NCBI GenBank assembly: GCA_964620325.1
Contig: CAZUIM010000001.1
Location: forward strand, 62,001-126,000
Direction: 5' to 3'
Origin: CAZMYM01 sp964620325
Lineage (GTDB): Bacteria > Bipolaricaulota > Bipolaricaulia > UBA7950 > UBA9294
DNA length: 64,000 nt
The position numbers and the translations under genes are program-made. Shown here in pieces: positions 44,001 through 51,410 of the stretch. Below the pieces are notes generated by a model that had not been told where the DNA came from, did not search any database, and worked only from the letters and a program-made list of their open reading frames with translations. Within the stretch, counting starts at the first letter, position 1; every line of letters starts with the position of its first letter.

Positions 44001-45896
44001 CCGCCCGGCGTGATCACCGAGACCGGAGAGGCGTTCAGCTACACGCACTACGAGGACTTCATCGACCTGGAGCCGGCGGATGTCGAACACCCAGGAACGG
44101 TGCGCACGGTGGCCACTTTTGGGTACGGTGAACAGCAGGACGATTCCCTGTGGAACGTGTGCGACCCCGACTCGGATGGCGATGGCCTGAACGACGGCGA
44201 GGAGATCGCCATCGGCACGAATCCCGATGACTGGGACACCGACGACGACGGACGAAACGACTGGCACGAAGTCACCGGGGGCGGCCCGATTCCGACCGAT
44301 CCGTTCGACCCGGACACGGACGACGACGGCCTGCTCGATTCGGCCGAGGTGTTTGGTCTGAACAACACGAACCCGCTCAACGCCGACACCGACGGCGATG
44401 GCCTCTGCGACGGCGGCGCGGGAACCCCGTGGATGACAAGCGGGGATGCACGGGTTGTTGTCAACCCGATCTGCAAGTCCTGCGCCACCCCTGGTCTGGG
44501 CGACTGCGGCGCCACGGGCGGCATCCGGACCGGCAGCGTCGATGGCATCGACGATCACCCGAACCCGCACGGCTACGGTGAGGATAAGAACGGAAACGGA
44601 CAATGGGACGGGGCGATCGGCGACTTATGGGTCGACGGTGAGCGGGGCTCGCCGGAGACCGATCCCAACCAGTACGACACCGACGGCGATGGGCTCGCTG
44701 ACGGGATCGAGGTCCTCGGGTTCTCCACGTCGCGCCAGCACATGATCCCGACGACTGACCTGTTCGGGCGACCGATCACCGTCACGTATCCAGCGTGTGG
44801 CTGCCTCGAGCCGCTGGTCCCTGACACCGATGGGGATGGACTCAGTGACGGGGTCGAGGACCTCAATCATGATGGCAACTTCGACTTCAATCCGAGCGAC
44901 TTCGACTTCGATTACGAGGGGAGGCTCGTCGGGGCGCCGCAGCCGGACCCGGAGGAGACGAATCCCTGCGATCCCGACACCGACCAGGACGGGCTCACCG
45001 ACTGGGAGGAACGGTTCCAGCGCCAGCCGCTCGAGTACCACCCGCCGCTCCCACTGGACAACGACGGCGACGGGTTGATCGACGAGGACCCGATCGATGG
45101 GATCGACAACGACGGCGACGGGCTGATCGATGAGGATTGGCCGGAGGGCCCGATCGAGTGGACGTTCAACCCAACGAACCCCCTCGACCACGACACCGAC
45201 AACGATTGGCTCCTCGACGGCGAGGAGGTCTACTGGGTCTGCGTCCCCCTGACCTGCAGCCAGCTCGACAACGACACGGACGGCTTGATCAATGAGGATC
45301 CGATTGACGGAGGGGACAACGACGGCGACGGGCTCATCGACGAGGACCCGGTCGACTTCGTGATCCGCTCGATCCCGATGCTCGATCCGACGAATCGGGA
45401 CTCCGACTCGGACGGGTTCATCGACGGGCTCGATGACGACCCGTGCAACTCCGAGTGCATCCCGGTCCTGCCGGCGGTGCAAGGGGAGCCGATCGACACC
45501 GACGGCGACGGGTTCTCCGATGACGACGAGCTGCTCGCCGGCACGCATCCGAACGACCCGGAGGATCACCCGATCGCGTTCGGGGCGATCGACCTCGATC
45601 TCGACGACTGCTTCGACGATCGACTGTGGCTCGAGCCGACGATGTGCTGCGGGATCGCGAACTCCGTCGTGATCGACATCAACACCGATGTGTTGATCGA
45701 CATGCGCGTTCAGATCGTGCAGCCCCGCAACGTGCGAATCGGCGACTACGACGGAGACGGGCACGAGGACGACGCCCGGTACGTCATCGAGTACGCGTTT
45801 GCTCTGTATCGGGTCACCCAGCGACGGATCGTCCTGACGATCGACGACTTCGACATGGACCTTGTCATCGATCGGGTCCGCCTCGATCGAAAGTAG
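38007..45896 (+). CDS. Giant surface protein: Ig-like repeats plus thrombospondin type 3-like Ca-binding repeats
   Basis: 2,629 residues from the ATG at 38007; internal ATGs at 38022 and 38055 would shorten the N-terminus, and the start is uncertain. A signal peptide or anchor helix lies at about 25-47 (FRRWAIAGVVLTLCAGLAVM). Residues about 52-800 hold tandem bacterial Ig-like domains with TATVTPVPSGGTVAFFDGG-type wording. A hydrophobic, small-residue stretch (about 932-1005) could be a buried or membrane helix pair. Residues about 1010-2490 are filled with DTDGDGLxDxxE Ca-binding loops in larger modules, four of which contain LSDYEEVN near 1270, 1452, 1644 and 1893. The last 130 residues form a distinct beta domain. 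Extremely acidic. Role is inferred as an S-layer-like or adhesive filament stabilised by calcium. Confidence 0.88.
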   Translation: MEKRLMATRGRRWRITMDVCRRQGFRRWAIAGVVLTLCAGLAVMGSAADTTTVVESDLNPSAYGALVTFTVTVKTGDPLNPIQTPSGTVWLFDNDNYVDSRDLAAVGAASASFDLCFLAVGVHEIRAEYGGASGAGHDYAASSGVLSQTVDGITTTLAITGPASAYLNEPYLVTGTISPVDSTTDCGGTITPTGTVSVNDGYGGTCAANLESDGTWECAITSTSSSVTQLTATYEGDAYFAGSTDTASITVTERPKTATSISLASSKNPSTYGDLVTFTATVTPVPSGGTVAFFDGGTQLATSPVDPVSGAAVFSTSALSVGTHPMTAEYSGNDAYLASPASNTVNQVVDPIATTTTLVSDKSIASYHEPVTFTAMVTRTVGGAAVTTGTITFKDGATEIGTGAVGDSGEAFFTTSALAIGAHNVTATYTSDGTYAESTSAPPVTVTVVKRATETRIEGSDTPLIVGDTATFTVTVTDVSAGTPSVPSGSVEISVAPLGEGTLSASTVTLDGDGRATFTYTPDSVATTPHVFTATYNGDTTHLASDDTVPTTEGTFDQTILKRAIDVEITCAPVDAYIDQEIQCTVILSDDTTAGTPVVPDEAYLTLSDDRHSGPTRFGAVSWSTVGGNRVGTFTYTPAAWDTDADQADPWVAQSQVTATITAGFAGSPEHTDAEAMQLLTVRLRPTETTITNSPDGHLLVYQAGSFSVQVTDTAGVGTPTSPGGTIAVTPSLSPIIESVISPPISVAPVMTFQYMRLGLGFDGTEPIAGDYDTLTVAYTANDGIHENSGIGYAQAIIRRPTETTLNDCGCTPTGVLCYVTVVDDPDNPAPSGSPAPPTGDLFSMNDDDEDGIVDYIDLGNAPTLPYPGTPLSIASDRIVTNVTVQYSPSDRIYQKSTGSENVDRSACMPSPNPQPGDATSCTAGCGSGGVDVYAIIDGLNAGCLAADITALALDAAMLAVDPTPDPIVGAGFLVITGTTIPTSDIAATIIGVVKVALTTYSLTAKTDSDADGIPDVVELGTTGTNPYEKDTDGDAMSDDDEIGYCAGYYGGTLRPNPNNPDSDGDGLLDGYEMEPFNTDVCVADTDCDTLPDGIEIACRTAPTAANGFCRSPDYDTDTFADQVAALGYAVADFPGLFADPRDQPNPREADTDGDGLRDDVEFGPGRLATSIFDTLYSPYINDADSDGDGILDGNESTNGDAIWDYTQIGGTGTTGSGETHLCLADTDGDGLLDGEEEALFGPGSIEVHSMTLGTYTVTALDDDSDDDGLSDYEEVNITGTDPLNWDTDGDGIGDADELIATGGTWPMRTFIQESDPLDLDTDDDGLSDYVEYGNAGVSTGLGTLYARADGPAGDPDTDCPYVNDDDSDDDGLQDGYEDSDRDGIWDYTSIGDSASHGSGETNPCDPDTDDDGLLDGEEEGLFGAGPISVVTPTGPASTVAALDDDSDNDGLSDYEEVNITGTDPLNWDTDGDGIGDADELIAIGGTWPKRTFIQESDPLDPDTDDDEIPDGVEWSVNHIYAGTGLGDPSSGFFRGIGGNPDTVCPYVNDDDSDDDGLQDGYEDKNQNGYWDNYGLGDSTDEGWGETCACNPDSDGDGLLDGEEEGLLGRTATPQGVSTTFGVDGAPGPATVPALDDDSDNDGLSDYEEVNVTHTDPLDADTDDDRLMDADELIATGWLELNLGYTLNFPPREFQQESDPLDPDTDDDDLHDYIEYPGSGLGNPSSGFFRGIGGTPDLVCPYVNDDDSDDDGLQDGMEDANHDGTWGVDGSGITVGDWDSQASKTVDYWECDLCNPDTDGDGLLDGEEVQLIGGGPILGRPREIPGFYTVTPETVSTVLPIGTNPVPAGFTHPSPIPGTNGDLIAPYAFVPAVGISLGETIPALDSDSDNDGLSDYEEVNITGTDPLDQDSDNDTLMDSDELIATGGAWPRRTFDQESDPLDINTDDDHLFDPQEYAGSGLSALAGALGGDRDVDCPFVNDDDSDDDGIQDGAVITVAPPGVITETGEAFSYTHYEDFIDLEPADVEHPGTVRTVATFGYGEQQDDSLWNVCDPDSDGDGLNDGEEIAIGTNPDDWDTDDDGRNDWHEVTGGGPIPTDPFDPDTDDDGLLDSAEVFGLNNTNPLNADTDGDGLCDGGAGTPWMTSGDARVVVNPICKSCATPGLGDCGATGGIRTGSVDGIDDHPNPHGYGEDKNGNGQWDGAIGDLWVDGERGSPETDPNQYDTDGDGLADGIEVLGFSTSRQHMIPTTDLFGRPITVTYPACGCLEPLVPDTDGDGLSDGVEDLNHDGNFDFNPSDFDFDYEGRLVGAPQPDPEETNPCDPDTDQDGLTDWEERFQRQPLEYHPPLPLDNDGDGLIDEDPIDGIDNDGDGLIDEDWPEGPIEWTFNPTNPLDHDTDNDWLLDGEEVYWVCVPLTCSQLDNDTDGLINEDPIDGGDNDGDGLIDEDPVDFVIRSIPMLDPTNRDSDSDGFIDGLDDDPCNSECIPVLPAVQGEPIDTDGDGFSDDDELLAGTHPNDPEDHPIAFGAIDLDLDDCFDDRLWLEPTMCCGIANSVVIDINTDVLIDMRVQIVQPRNVRIGDYDGDGHEDDARYVIEYAFALYRVTQRRIVLTIDDFDMDLVIDRVRLDRK
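41806..41902 (+). repeat. 97-bp perfect direct repeat, copy 1, inside the giant gene
   Basis: Bases 41806-41902 are identical to 42352-42448. The offset of 546 bp equals 182 codons, so it preserves the reading frame. It encodes LSDYEEVNITGTDPLNWDTD and following residues. Flanking module sequence is similar but diverged, so this stretch was duplicated recently or homogenised by gene conversion. Confidence 0.88.
42352..42448 (+). repeat. 97-bp perfect direct repeat, copy 2, inside the giant gene
   Basis: Second copy of the block at 41806-41902. Diverged counterparts of the same module begin near 42928 and 43675. The repeats could recombine to drop or add one 182-residue module without frameshift. 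Confidence 0.88.
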
Positions 45897-46365
45897 GCCT
45901 GACGTGGCCCAGAACGTCTGCGGTGGGAGCAGCGGGGGGCGTCTCTTCGGATCGAGGCGGCGACGCAGTCTGAGCGGTCCGTTCGCCGTTCGAGAATCCT
46001 GATTCTATCGACTACCATGATCGCCGAGGGTGGACTTGGAGACGGCCTCTCCGAGCTTTCGGCCGCTCGTGCCATCGGCGCAGAATGCCTGGAAGGTCGT
46101 TTCGATTGGGTCGTGCTTCGTTCTGTCAGGGTCGCCACGCCGGCCCGGTCGAGGGCTTCGAGCGTCCAACCCGGCATCTCACAGACGGTATGGAGCCGAT
46201 CGTCGGCGGGAGTCTTGCGCTCGAGTCGGATCCGGCACGGGCAGCGGCTGTTGTTCGATCCCATCGACGTAAGGCGGCAGGCGTTTCAGGTTCTGGGGAG
46301 TGCCGAACGGCGGAGGAACGGCCGGCGCGGTCTCCTCATGGGCCGGACGGAAGTAAGGAGGCAGT
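45897..46365. other. Intergenic region upstream of fhs, no gene seen
   Basis: 469 bp. Open frames here have no family resemblance. The only clear signal is a perfect inverted repeat AGAATC-CT-GATTCT at 45993-46006, a possible operator or half of a protein-binding site. AAGGAGG at 46355-46361 is the fhs ribosome-binding site. No promoter matched convincingly. Confidence 0.6.
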
Positions 46366-48135
46366 GTGTCACGCAAAGTCCCATCCGATCTTGAGATCGC
46401 GCAAGCAGCCGACCTCGAGCCGATCGCACGAATTGCGAGGAACCTCGGCATCGATGAAGAAGAACTCGAACCCCACGGCAAGCTGAAAGCGAAGGTCAGG
46501 CTGTCGATTCTCGATCGTCTCGCCGGTCGACCGAGCGGCAAGTACGTCGACGTCACCGCGATCACCCCGACCCCGCTCGGGGAGGGCAAATCGACCACGA
46601 TGGTCGGCCTGACTCAGGCGCTCGGAACGGTGCTCGAGAAGAACGTCATGTGCTGCATTCGGCAACCGAGCATGGGGCCGACGTTCAACATCAAAGGCGG
46701 CGCGGCCGGCGGTGGGTATTCGCAGGTCGTCCCGATGGAGGATTTCAACCTCCATCTGACCGGCGATATCCACGCGATCAGCGTCGCGCACAATCTCGTG
46801 GCGGCGGCGCTCGACACGCGGATGTTCCATGAGTCGCGGCAGAGTGACGCAGGCCTCGCCAAGCGCGGTCTCGAGAGGATCGACATCGATCCTGAGACGA
46901 TCATCTGGCGACGCGTCGTCGACATCTGCGATCGTTCGCTGCGCGAGATCGAGATCGGGTTCAACGACGACAAGCTGAAGGACGGATCGCCGAGCCCGGT
47001 CTTCCCTCGGAAGACCGGCTTCGACATCACCGTCTCCTCGGAGATCATGGCGATCCTCGCCCTTGCGACGTCTCTCAAAGACATGCGCGAGCGGTTCGGG
47101 AAGATGGTCGTTGCACTCGACAAGCAAGGGAATCCGGTCAACGCCGAGCAGCTCGGGGTCGCCGGCGCGGTGACTGTCCTAATGAAGGAAGCGCTCATGC
47201 CGACGCTCATGCAAACCCTCGAGGGACAGCCAGCCTTCGTCCACGCCGGCCCGTTCGCCAACATTGCGCACGGGAACAGCTCGATCATTGCCGACAAGAT
47301 CGCCGTCAAGCTGGCCGACTACGTGATCACCGAGAGCGGGTTCGGCGCCGACATCGGGATGGAGAAGTTCTTCGACATCAAGTGTCGGTATTCGGGTTTG
47401 GTCCCGAACGCGGTCGTCCTCGTTGCGACCGTCCGCGCGCTGAAGATGCACGGGGGCGGTCCGACCGTCCGTCCGGGTAGTCCGCTCGACGACGCATACA
47501 CGCGAGAGAACCTGCCGCTCCTCGAGGAAGGGTTGGCCAACCTCGGAGCGCACATCAGGAACGCTCGCAAGTTTGGGATCCCGGTCGTCGTCGCGGTCAA
47601 CGCCTTTCACACCGATACCGACGCCGAACTCGAGGCAATCCGGAACTACGCGATCGCCCAGGGCGCCGAGGATTCGGTCGTCACGACCCACTGGGCCGAC
47701 GGCGGGAAGGGAGCCGGCAAGCTCGCCGAAGCGGTCGTCGCCGCGTGTGAGAAGCCGTCGCACTTCGACTTCCTCTATCCGCTCGATTGGTCGATCAAGG
47801 AGAAGATCGAGAAGATCGCTGTCGACATCTACGGAGCGGGCGGGGTCTCGTACGAGCCACTGGCCGAGAAGCAGATCGCCGACTACGAGCGAGCCGGATT
47901 CGGCAAGCTGCCGATCTGCATGGCGAAGACCCACCTTTCGTTGTCGCACGATCCGGACTTGAAGGGTGCGCCGGCAGGGTACACGCTTCCGGTCCGCGAG
48001 GTGCGTGCTTCTGTTGGTGCCGGGTTCATCTATCCGCTGATCGGGACGATGAGCACGATGCCCGGACTTGCCACCCATCCAGCCTTCATGGAGATCGACG
48101 TCGACGAAAATGGGGAGATCGCCGGGCTGTTCTAG
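46366..48135 (+). CDS. fhs: Formate-tetrahydrofolate ligase
   Basis: 589 residues from a GTG at 46366, with AAGGAGG about five bases upstream. It makes 10-formyl-tetrahydrofolate from formate, ATP and tetrahydrofolate, the ATP-consuming entry step of the methyl branch of the Wood-Ljungdahl pathway. The P-loop TPTPLGEGKSTTM lies at 68-80. Other family motifs are RQPSMGPTFNIKGGAAGGGY, HLTGDIHAI, DIGMEKFFDIKCR, VVVAVNAFHTDTDAE and PLIGTMSTMPGL near the C-terminus. Length is slightly above the usual 555-560 owing to the N-terminal region. It stands alone in this window; the next methyl-branch genes (metV, metF) are about 14 kb away on the other strand. Confidence 0.96.
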   Translation: MSRKVPSDLEIAQAADLEPIARIARNLGIDEEELEPHGKLKAKVRLSILDRLAGRPSGKYVDVTAITPTPLGEGKSTTMVGLTQALGTVLEKNVMCCIRQPSMGPTFNIKGGAAGGGYSQVVPMEDFNLHLTGDIHAISVAHNLVAAALDTRMFHESRQSDAGLAKRGLERIDIDPETIIWRRVVDICDRSLREIEIGFNDDKLKDGSPSPVFPRKTGFDITVSSEIMAILALATSLKDMRERFGKMVVALDKQGNPVNAEQLGVAGAVTVLMKEALMPTLMQTLEGQPAFVHAGPFANIAHGNSSIIADKIAVKLADYVITESGFGADIGMEKFFDIKCRYSGLVPNAVVLVATVRALKMHGGGPTVRPGSPLDDAYTRENLPLLEEGLANLGAHIRNARKFGIPVVVAVNAFHTDTDAELEAIRNYAIAQGAEDSVVTTHWADGGKGAGKLAEAVVAACEKPSHFDFLYPLDWSIKEKIEKIAVDIYGAGGVSYEPLAEKQIADYERAGFGKLPICMAKTHLSLSHDPDLKGAPAGYTLPVREVRASVGAGFIYPLIGTMSTMPGLATHPAFMEIDVDENGEIAGLF

Positions 48136-49070
48136 CTCGCCTGTCTCGAGGCGGGACAATCGGGAAGAAGATGGAGATAGCCTTCGTGCAGCAGGCGAGT
48201 CAACTGCGCCTGAGGATCGAGCGCCGAATCACGATTGAGTCGTTCCAGGTGAACCGCTCCGCCGCGCGATCATCGCGAGCAGCAGGGCGACGCTGAATAC
48301 CGTGCCGCCGGTCAACCGGATGCAGGCGCCAGCGTTGATTGGCGTGATCGGCACCGTCGCCTGCGACACCCGCCCCGAGACACCCGTCCCGAGTCGTGAC
48401 GTGTGCAATCGGTTGTCGGCTGAGAAAGAGCGGACAAAGTCGATCCTCGATCGATGTCGGGTCAGAAGGAACCGTGGTGGTGAGGGCGGCGGGTTGCGTG
48501 AGAGGCGTCGAGCGCATCCGGTCGCCCCGTCCCGTACGAGAGGGAACACACCACCGTGCTGAGTATGCCACATCCTACACGGGGTAAGGCAAGCCCGGTC
48601 GGCGCGGCGAGCACTCCGGAGATCACGATGGCACACAGAATGTACATCGGCTCTTCGCACGCCTCATCGGTCGCCTCGGTTCGCGATCGACTTCTGTTGC
48701 AGGATGCCGAGTCACGTTGTGGAAAGGTCGGTGAAGGCACACACCGAATCTCGACAAATCGATCGCAATCCTGACAACGAGGCTCCACGGTTCTGACATC
48801 TCGTTCCTGTAGGCTTGCTTTGTCCTGTGCCACCTTTGAGCAGGACGCCTCTCCGGGGACACGCGGGCGCCTCCCTTTCCGCGTGTTCCCGGTTTCACGT
48901 GGAATCGACGTTCGGAGGGAGTGCGATGAGCGCCCGTCTCGGCTGAGTGAGGCGTCGAAGACCGAGCATCTGCAGGTTTTTGTCCGGAGATGGCACTTGC
49001 TAGGCAGTATCATGTACAGCCGATTCGAGAGTACATTCGAGCTTCGAAGCGAACAGAGGGAGGTGGGAAC
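48136..49070. other. 935-bp region without a confident gene; possible decayed membrane protein and a strong hairpin
   Basis: Just after fhs there is a 7-bp hairpin (CTCGCCT, loop, AGGCGGG, around 48136-48154) without a U-tract. On the minus strand, 48647-48462 reads MYILCAIVISGVLAAPTGLA and continues membrane-like before turning basic. A second minus-strand frame contains TGGTVFSVALLLAMIARR near 48260-48320. They may be remnants of one frameshifted membrane protein. A 12-bp stem (48855-48866 with 48879-48890, one G-T pair) lies upstream of the ribbon-helix-helix gene. A -10-like TATCAT is at 49008-49013 without a clear -35. Confidence 0.4.
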
Positions 49071-49241
49071 ATGGCGAAGAAGCCGACAGACAAGCTGAGC
49101 ATCTACATTCCTCAGAGCAAGATGGGGCAGAAACCGGTCGAGCGTCTGATGAAACTGGGGGACAAGCGTGACCGATCCGTCAACTACCTGGTTGTCGAGG
49201 CGATCATGCAGTACCTGAGTCGAGAAGAGAACAAGTCGTAG
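49071..49241 (+). CDS. Small ribbon-helix-helix DNA-binding protein
   Basis: 56 residues from the ATG at 49071, preceded by GGGAGGT at proper distance; the frame is open further upstream without a ribosome-binding site. The pattern is a short strand (KLSIYIP, about 8-14), helix A (KPVERLMKLGDKRD) and helix B (SVNYLVVEAIMQYLSREE), as in CopG/Arc/MetJ-type regulators. Such proteins bind DNA as dimers through the paired N-terminal strand. No toxin gene follows, because the next gene is acs on the opposite strand, so an antitoxin role is not supported. It appears to be a single-gene unit ending at a strong terminator. Target unknown. Confidence 0.78.
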   Translation: MAKKPTDKLSIYIPQSKMGQKPVERLMKLGDKRDRSVNYLVVEAIMQYLSREENKS

Positions 49242-49305
49242 CGGAGAGACTCGTCACGGCGGCGTGCATTGCGTTCGTGAAGCACGCGTCTCGTTTGAAG
49301 TGCAA

Positions 49306-49342
49306 GCGGGGACGGCCACAGGCCGTCCCCGCGTCTTGGTCT
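49306..49342. terminator. Bidirectional intrinsic terminator between the ribbon-helix-helix gene and acs
   Basis: A perfect 12-bp stem GCGGGGACGGCC with GGCCGTCCCCGC and loop ACA (49306-49332), then gtcttggtct. It lies 64 bp after the small regulator gene and 46 bp beyond the end of acs on the other strand, so it can serve both convergent units. Confidence 0.8.
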
Positions 49343-49378
49343 GTGCGATGTTCTATGGAGTTATCGTCGTCCGATGGC

Positions 49379-51337
49379 TCACTCGCTCTGCTCGACGAGG
49401 CGCTGCAGCGCTTCGACGCTGTTCGGGTTCTGTAGCGTCGTCAGATCGCCGACCGGCTCGTGGCGGACGAGCGCCTTCAGCACACGGCGCATGATCTTGC
49501 CGCTTCTGGTCTTCGGCACGTCGGGAGCGAAGATGATCTTGTCCGGTCGGCCGGTCGGGCCGATCACCTGGTTCACCGTCGCCATCAGATCCTTGGTGAT
49601 CTCCTCGGAGGGCTCGACGCCCTTGCGGAGCAGGACAAACGCGATCGGAACCTCGCCCTTGAGGTCGTGGGACCTGGAAACGACGGCGACCTCGCTGACG
49701 TTGTCGTTCTGCGCGAGAGCGCTCTCCACTTCGGCCGTCGCAAGACGGTGGCCGGCGACGTTCATCACGTCATCGACGCGACCGGTGATTCGAACGTTCC
49801 CCATCGCGTCCATGCGGGCGCCGTCGCTGGTGAAGTATCGCTCGGGTCCGTACTCGGAGAAGTACTGGGCCTGGAATCGATCCGGATCGCCGTAGATTCC
49901 GCGGACGAGAGCGGGCGGGAACGGATTGAAGATCGCGAGATACCCACCCTCGTCGGGGCCGAGCGGCTGTCCGGCAGAATCGAGGATGCTCGCAATGACT
50001 CCGGGGAACGGGCGTCCGGCCACGGTCGGGATGAACGGCCCGATTCCGGGAAGGCTGTTGACCATGTTGGCGCCGGTCTCGGTCTGCCACCACGTGTCGA
50101 TGATCGGGCAGCGTCCCCCTCCGACCGTCTCGAAGTACCACAACCATGCATCGACGTTGATCGGTTCGCCGACGGTCCCGAGAAGCCGAAGGCTCGACAG
50201 ATCGTACTTCTTCGGCCACTCGTCGCCCCATTTGATGAACATTCGGATGGCGGTCGGCGCCGTGTACAGCTGCGTCACCTTGTGTTTCTCGATGATCGAC
50301 CAGAAGCGCCCGAAGTCAGGCGTGTCGGGGGAGCCCTCGTAGACGAGGCTCGCCACGCCGTTCATCAGCGGGCCGTAGTTGATGTACGTGTGCCCGGTGA
50401 TCCAGCCGACGTCGGCCGTGCACCAGAAGACATCCCCTTCGTGCATGTCGAAGTTCCACTTCGCGGTCGTGTGACTCTGAACGGCGTACCCGCCGGTGGT
50501 GTGCATGATCCCCTTCGGTTTCCCCGTCGTCCCGGAGGTGTACAAGAGGAAAGAGAGATCCTCGGCGTTCATCTCCTCGGCAGGGCAGTCGGGGGACGCA
50601 TCGTTCATCAGTTCTTGATAATCATGGTCCCGACCGGGCGTCATGTCGATCTCTCCGCCGAGGCGACGAACGACGACGACCTTCTCGACCGGGGAGTTCT
50701 CGACACCAAGGTCGGCGTTCTTCTTGAGGTTGATCCCCTTGCCACGGCGGTAATAGCCGTCGGCGGTGATGAGAACCTTCGCGCCGGCGTCGACCATTCG
50801 GTCGCGCAGCGAGTCCGGGCTGAACGCCGAGAAGACGACCGAGTGCGGTGCACCGATCCGAGCGCAGGCCTGCATGGCGATGACGGCCTCCGGGACCATC
50901 GGCAAGTAGATGCCGACGCGGTCGCCTCTGGCGACCCCGAGGCCCTTGAGCACGTTTGCGAACTTGCACACACGCTCGTGCAACTGGCGGTAGGTGAGCT
51001 TGATCGCCTCTTCCTCGAGCGGCTCCGGCTCCCAGATCAACGCGACGTTGTCGCCTCGCCCGGCTTCGATGTGACGGTCGAGCGAGTTGTACGAAAGGTT
51101 CAGCGTCCCGCCGTCGAACCACCTGTATGCGTGGGGCGAGTACTCGTAGACCGTGTTCCACTTGGTAAACCAATGAAGCTCCTCGGCCTGTTCGGCCCAA
51201 AAGGCCTTCGGGTCGGCCGATGCTTTCTCATAGATCGACTCATCGGAGATCCACGTTCTCGCCTTCAGTTCGTCCGTCGGCCAGAACACGTTCTCTTCGG
51301 TCGAGTCCTTCCTTACCCACTGGGTCGCGTCCGACAC
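49379..51337 (-). CDS. acs: Acetyl-CoA synthetase (AMP-forming)
   Basis: 652 residues from a GTG at 51337, chosen because AGGAGG lies eight bases upstream and the sequence then reads like other Acs N-termini. It activates acetate to acetyl-CoA through acetyl-AMP. Motifs: LLYTSGTTGKPKG (P-loop), WWQTETGANM for acetyl and CoA binding, YFTSDGARMDAMGNVRITGR hinge region, and PKTRSGKIMRR with the catalytic and potentially acetylated Lys. Length is the standard 650. With satP it provides acetate uptake and activation, either for growth on acetate or to recover leaked acetate. A weak product of an acetogen would more usually come from Ack/Pta, not seen here. Confidence 0.95.
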   Translation of the reverse strand: MSDATQWVRKDSTEENVFWPTDELKARTWISDESIYEKASADPKAFWAEQAEELHWFTKWNTVYEYSPHAYRWFDGGTLNLSYNSLDRHIEAGRGDNVALIWEPEPLEEEAIKLTYRQLHERVCKFANVLKGLGVARGDRVGIYLPMVPEAVIAMQACARIGAPHSVVFSAFSPDSLRDRMVDAGAKVLITADGYYRRGKGINLKKNADLGVENSPVEKVVVVRRLGGEIDMTPGRDHDYQELMNDASPDCPAEEMNAEDLSFLLYTSGTTGKPKGIMHTTGGYAVQSHTTAKWNFDMHEGDVFWCTADVGWITGHTYINYGPLMNGVASLVYEGSPDTPDFGRFWSIIEKHKVTQLYTAPTAIRMFIKWGDEWPKKYDLSSLRLLGTVGEPINVDAWLWYFETVGGGRCPIIDTWWQTETGANMVNSLPGIGPFIPTVAGRPFPGVIASILDSAGQPLGPDEGGYLAIFNPFPPALVRGIYGDPDRFQAQYFSEYGPERYFTSDGARMDAMGNVRITGRVDDVMNVAGHRLATAEVESALAQNDNVSEVAVVSRSHDLKGEVPIAFVLLRKGVEPSEEITKDLMATVNQVIGPTGRPDKIIFAPDVPKTRSGKIMRRVLKALVRHEPVGDLTTLQNPNSVEALQRLVEQSE

Positions 51338-51410
51338 GTCAACAACCTCCTGTATCTGTCTGGGTCGCAATCGCTCGGAAGTCTAGCCCACGGACGAAGC
51401 CCCTGCAATG

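Noticed and set aside
41000..45500. CRISPR-like appearance of recurring short motifs
   Set aside because: Units are in frame, vary in length and encode Ca-binding loops; there are no fixed-length spacers and no cas genes.
39969..45764. Several long minus-strand frames rich in Val, Arg and Ile opposite the giant gene
   Set aside because: They mirror the Asp/Gly repeat codons (GAC, GGC) read backwards and repeat with the same period.
46017..46394. 125-codon plus-strand frame before fhs
   Set aside because: It overlaps the fhs start, lacks a ribosome-binding site and shows no family features.
49071..49241. Antitoxin of a toxin-antitoxin pair
   Set aside because: The ribbon-helix-helix gene has no adjacent toxin-like gene on its strand; a terminator follows.
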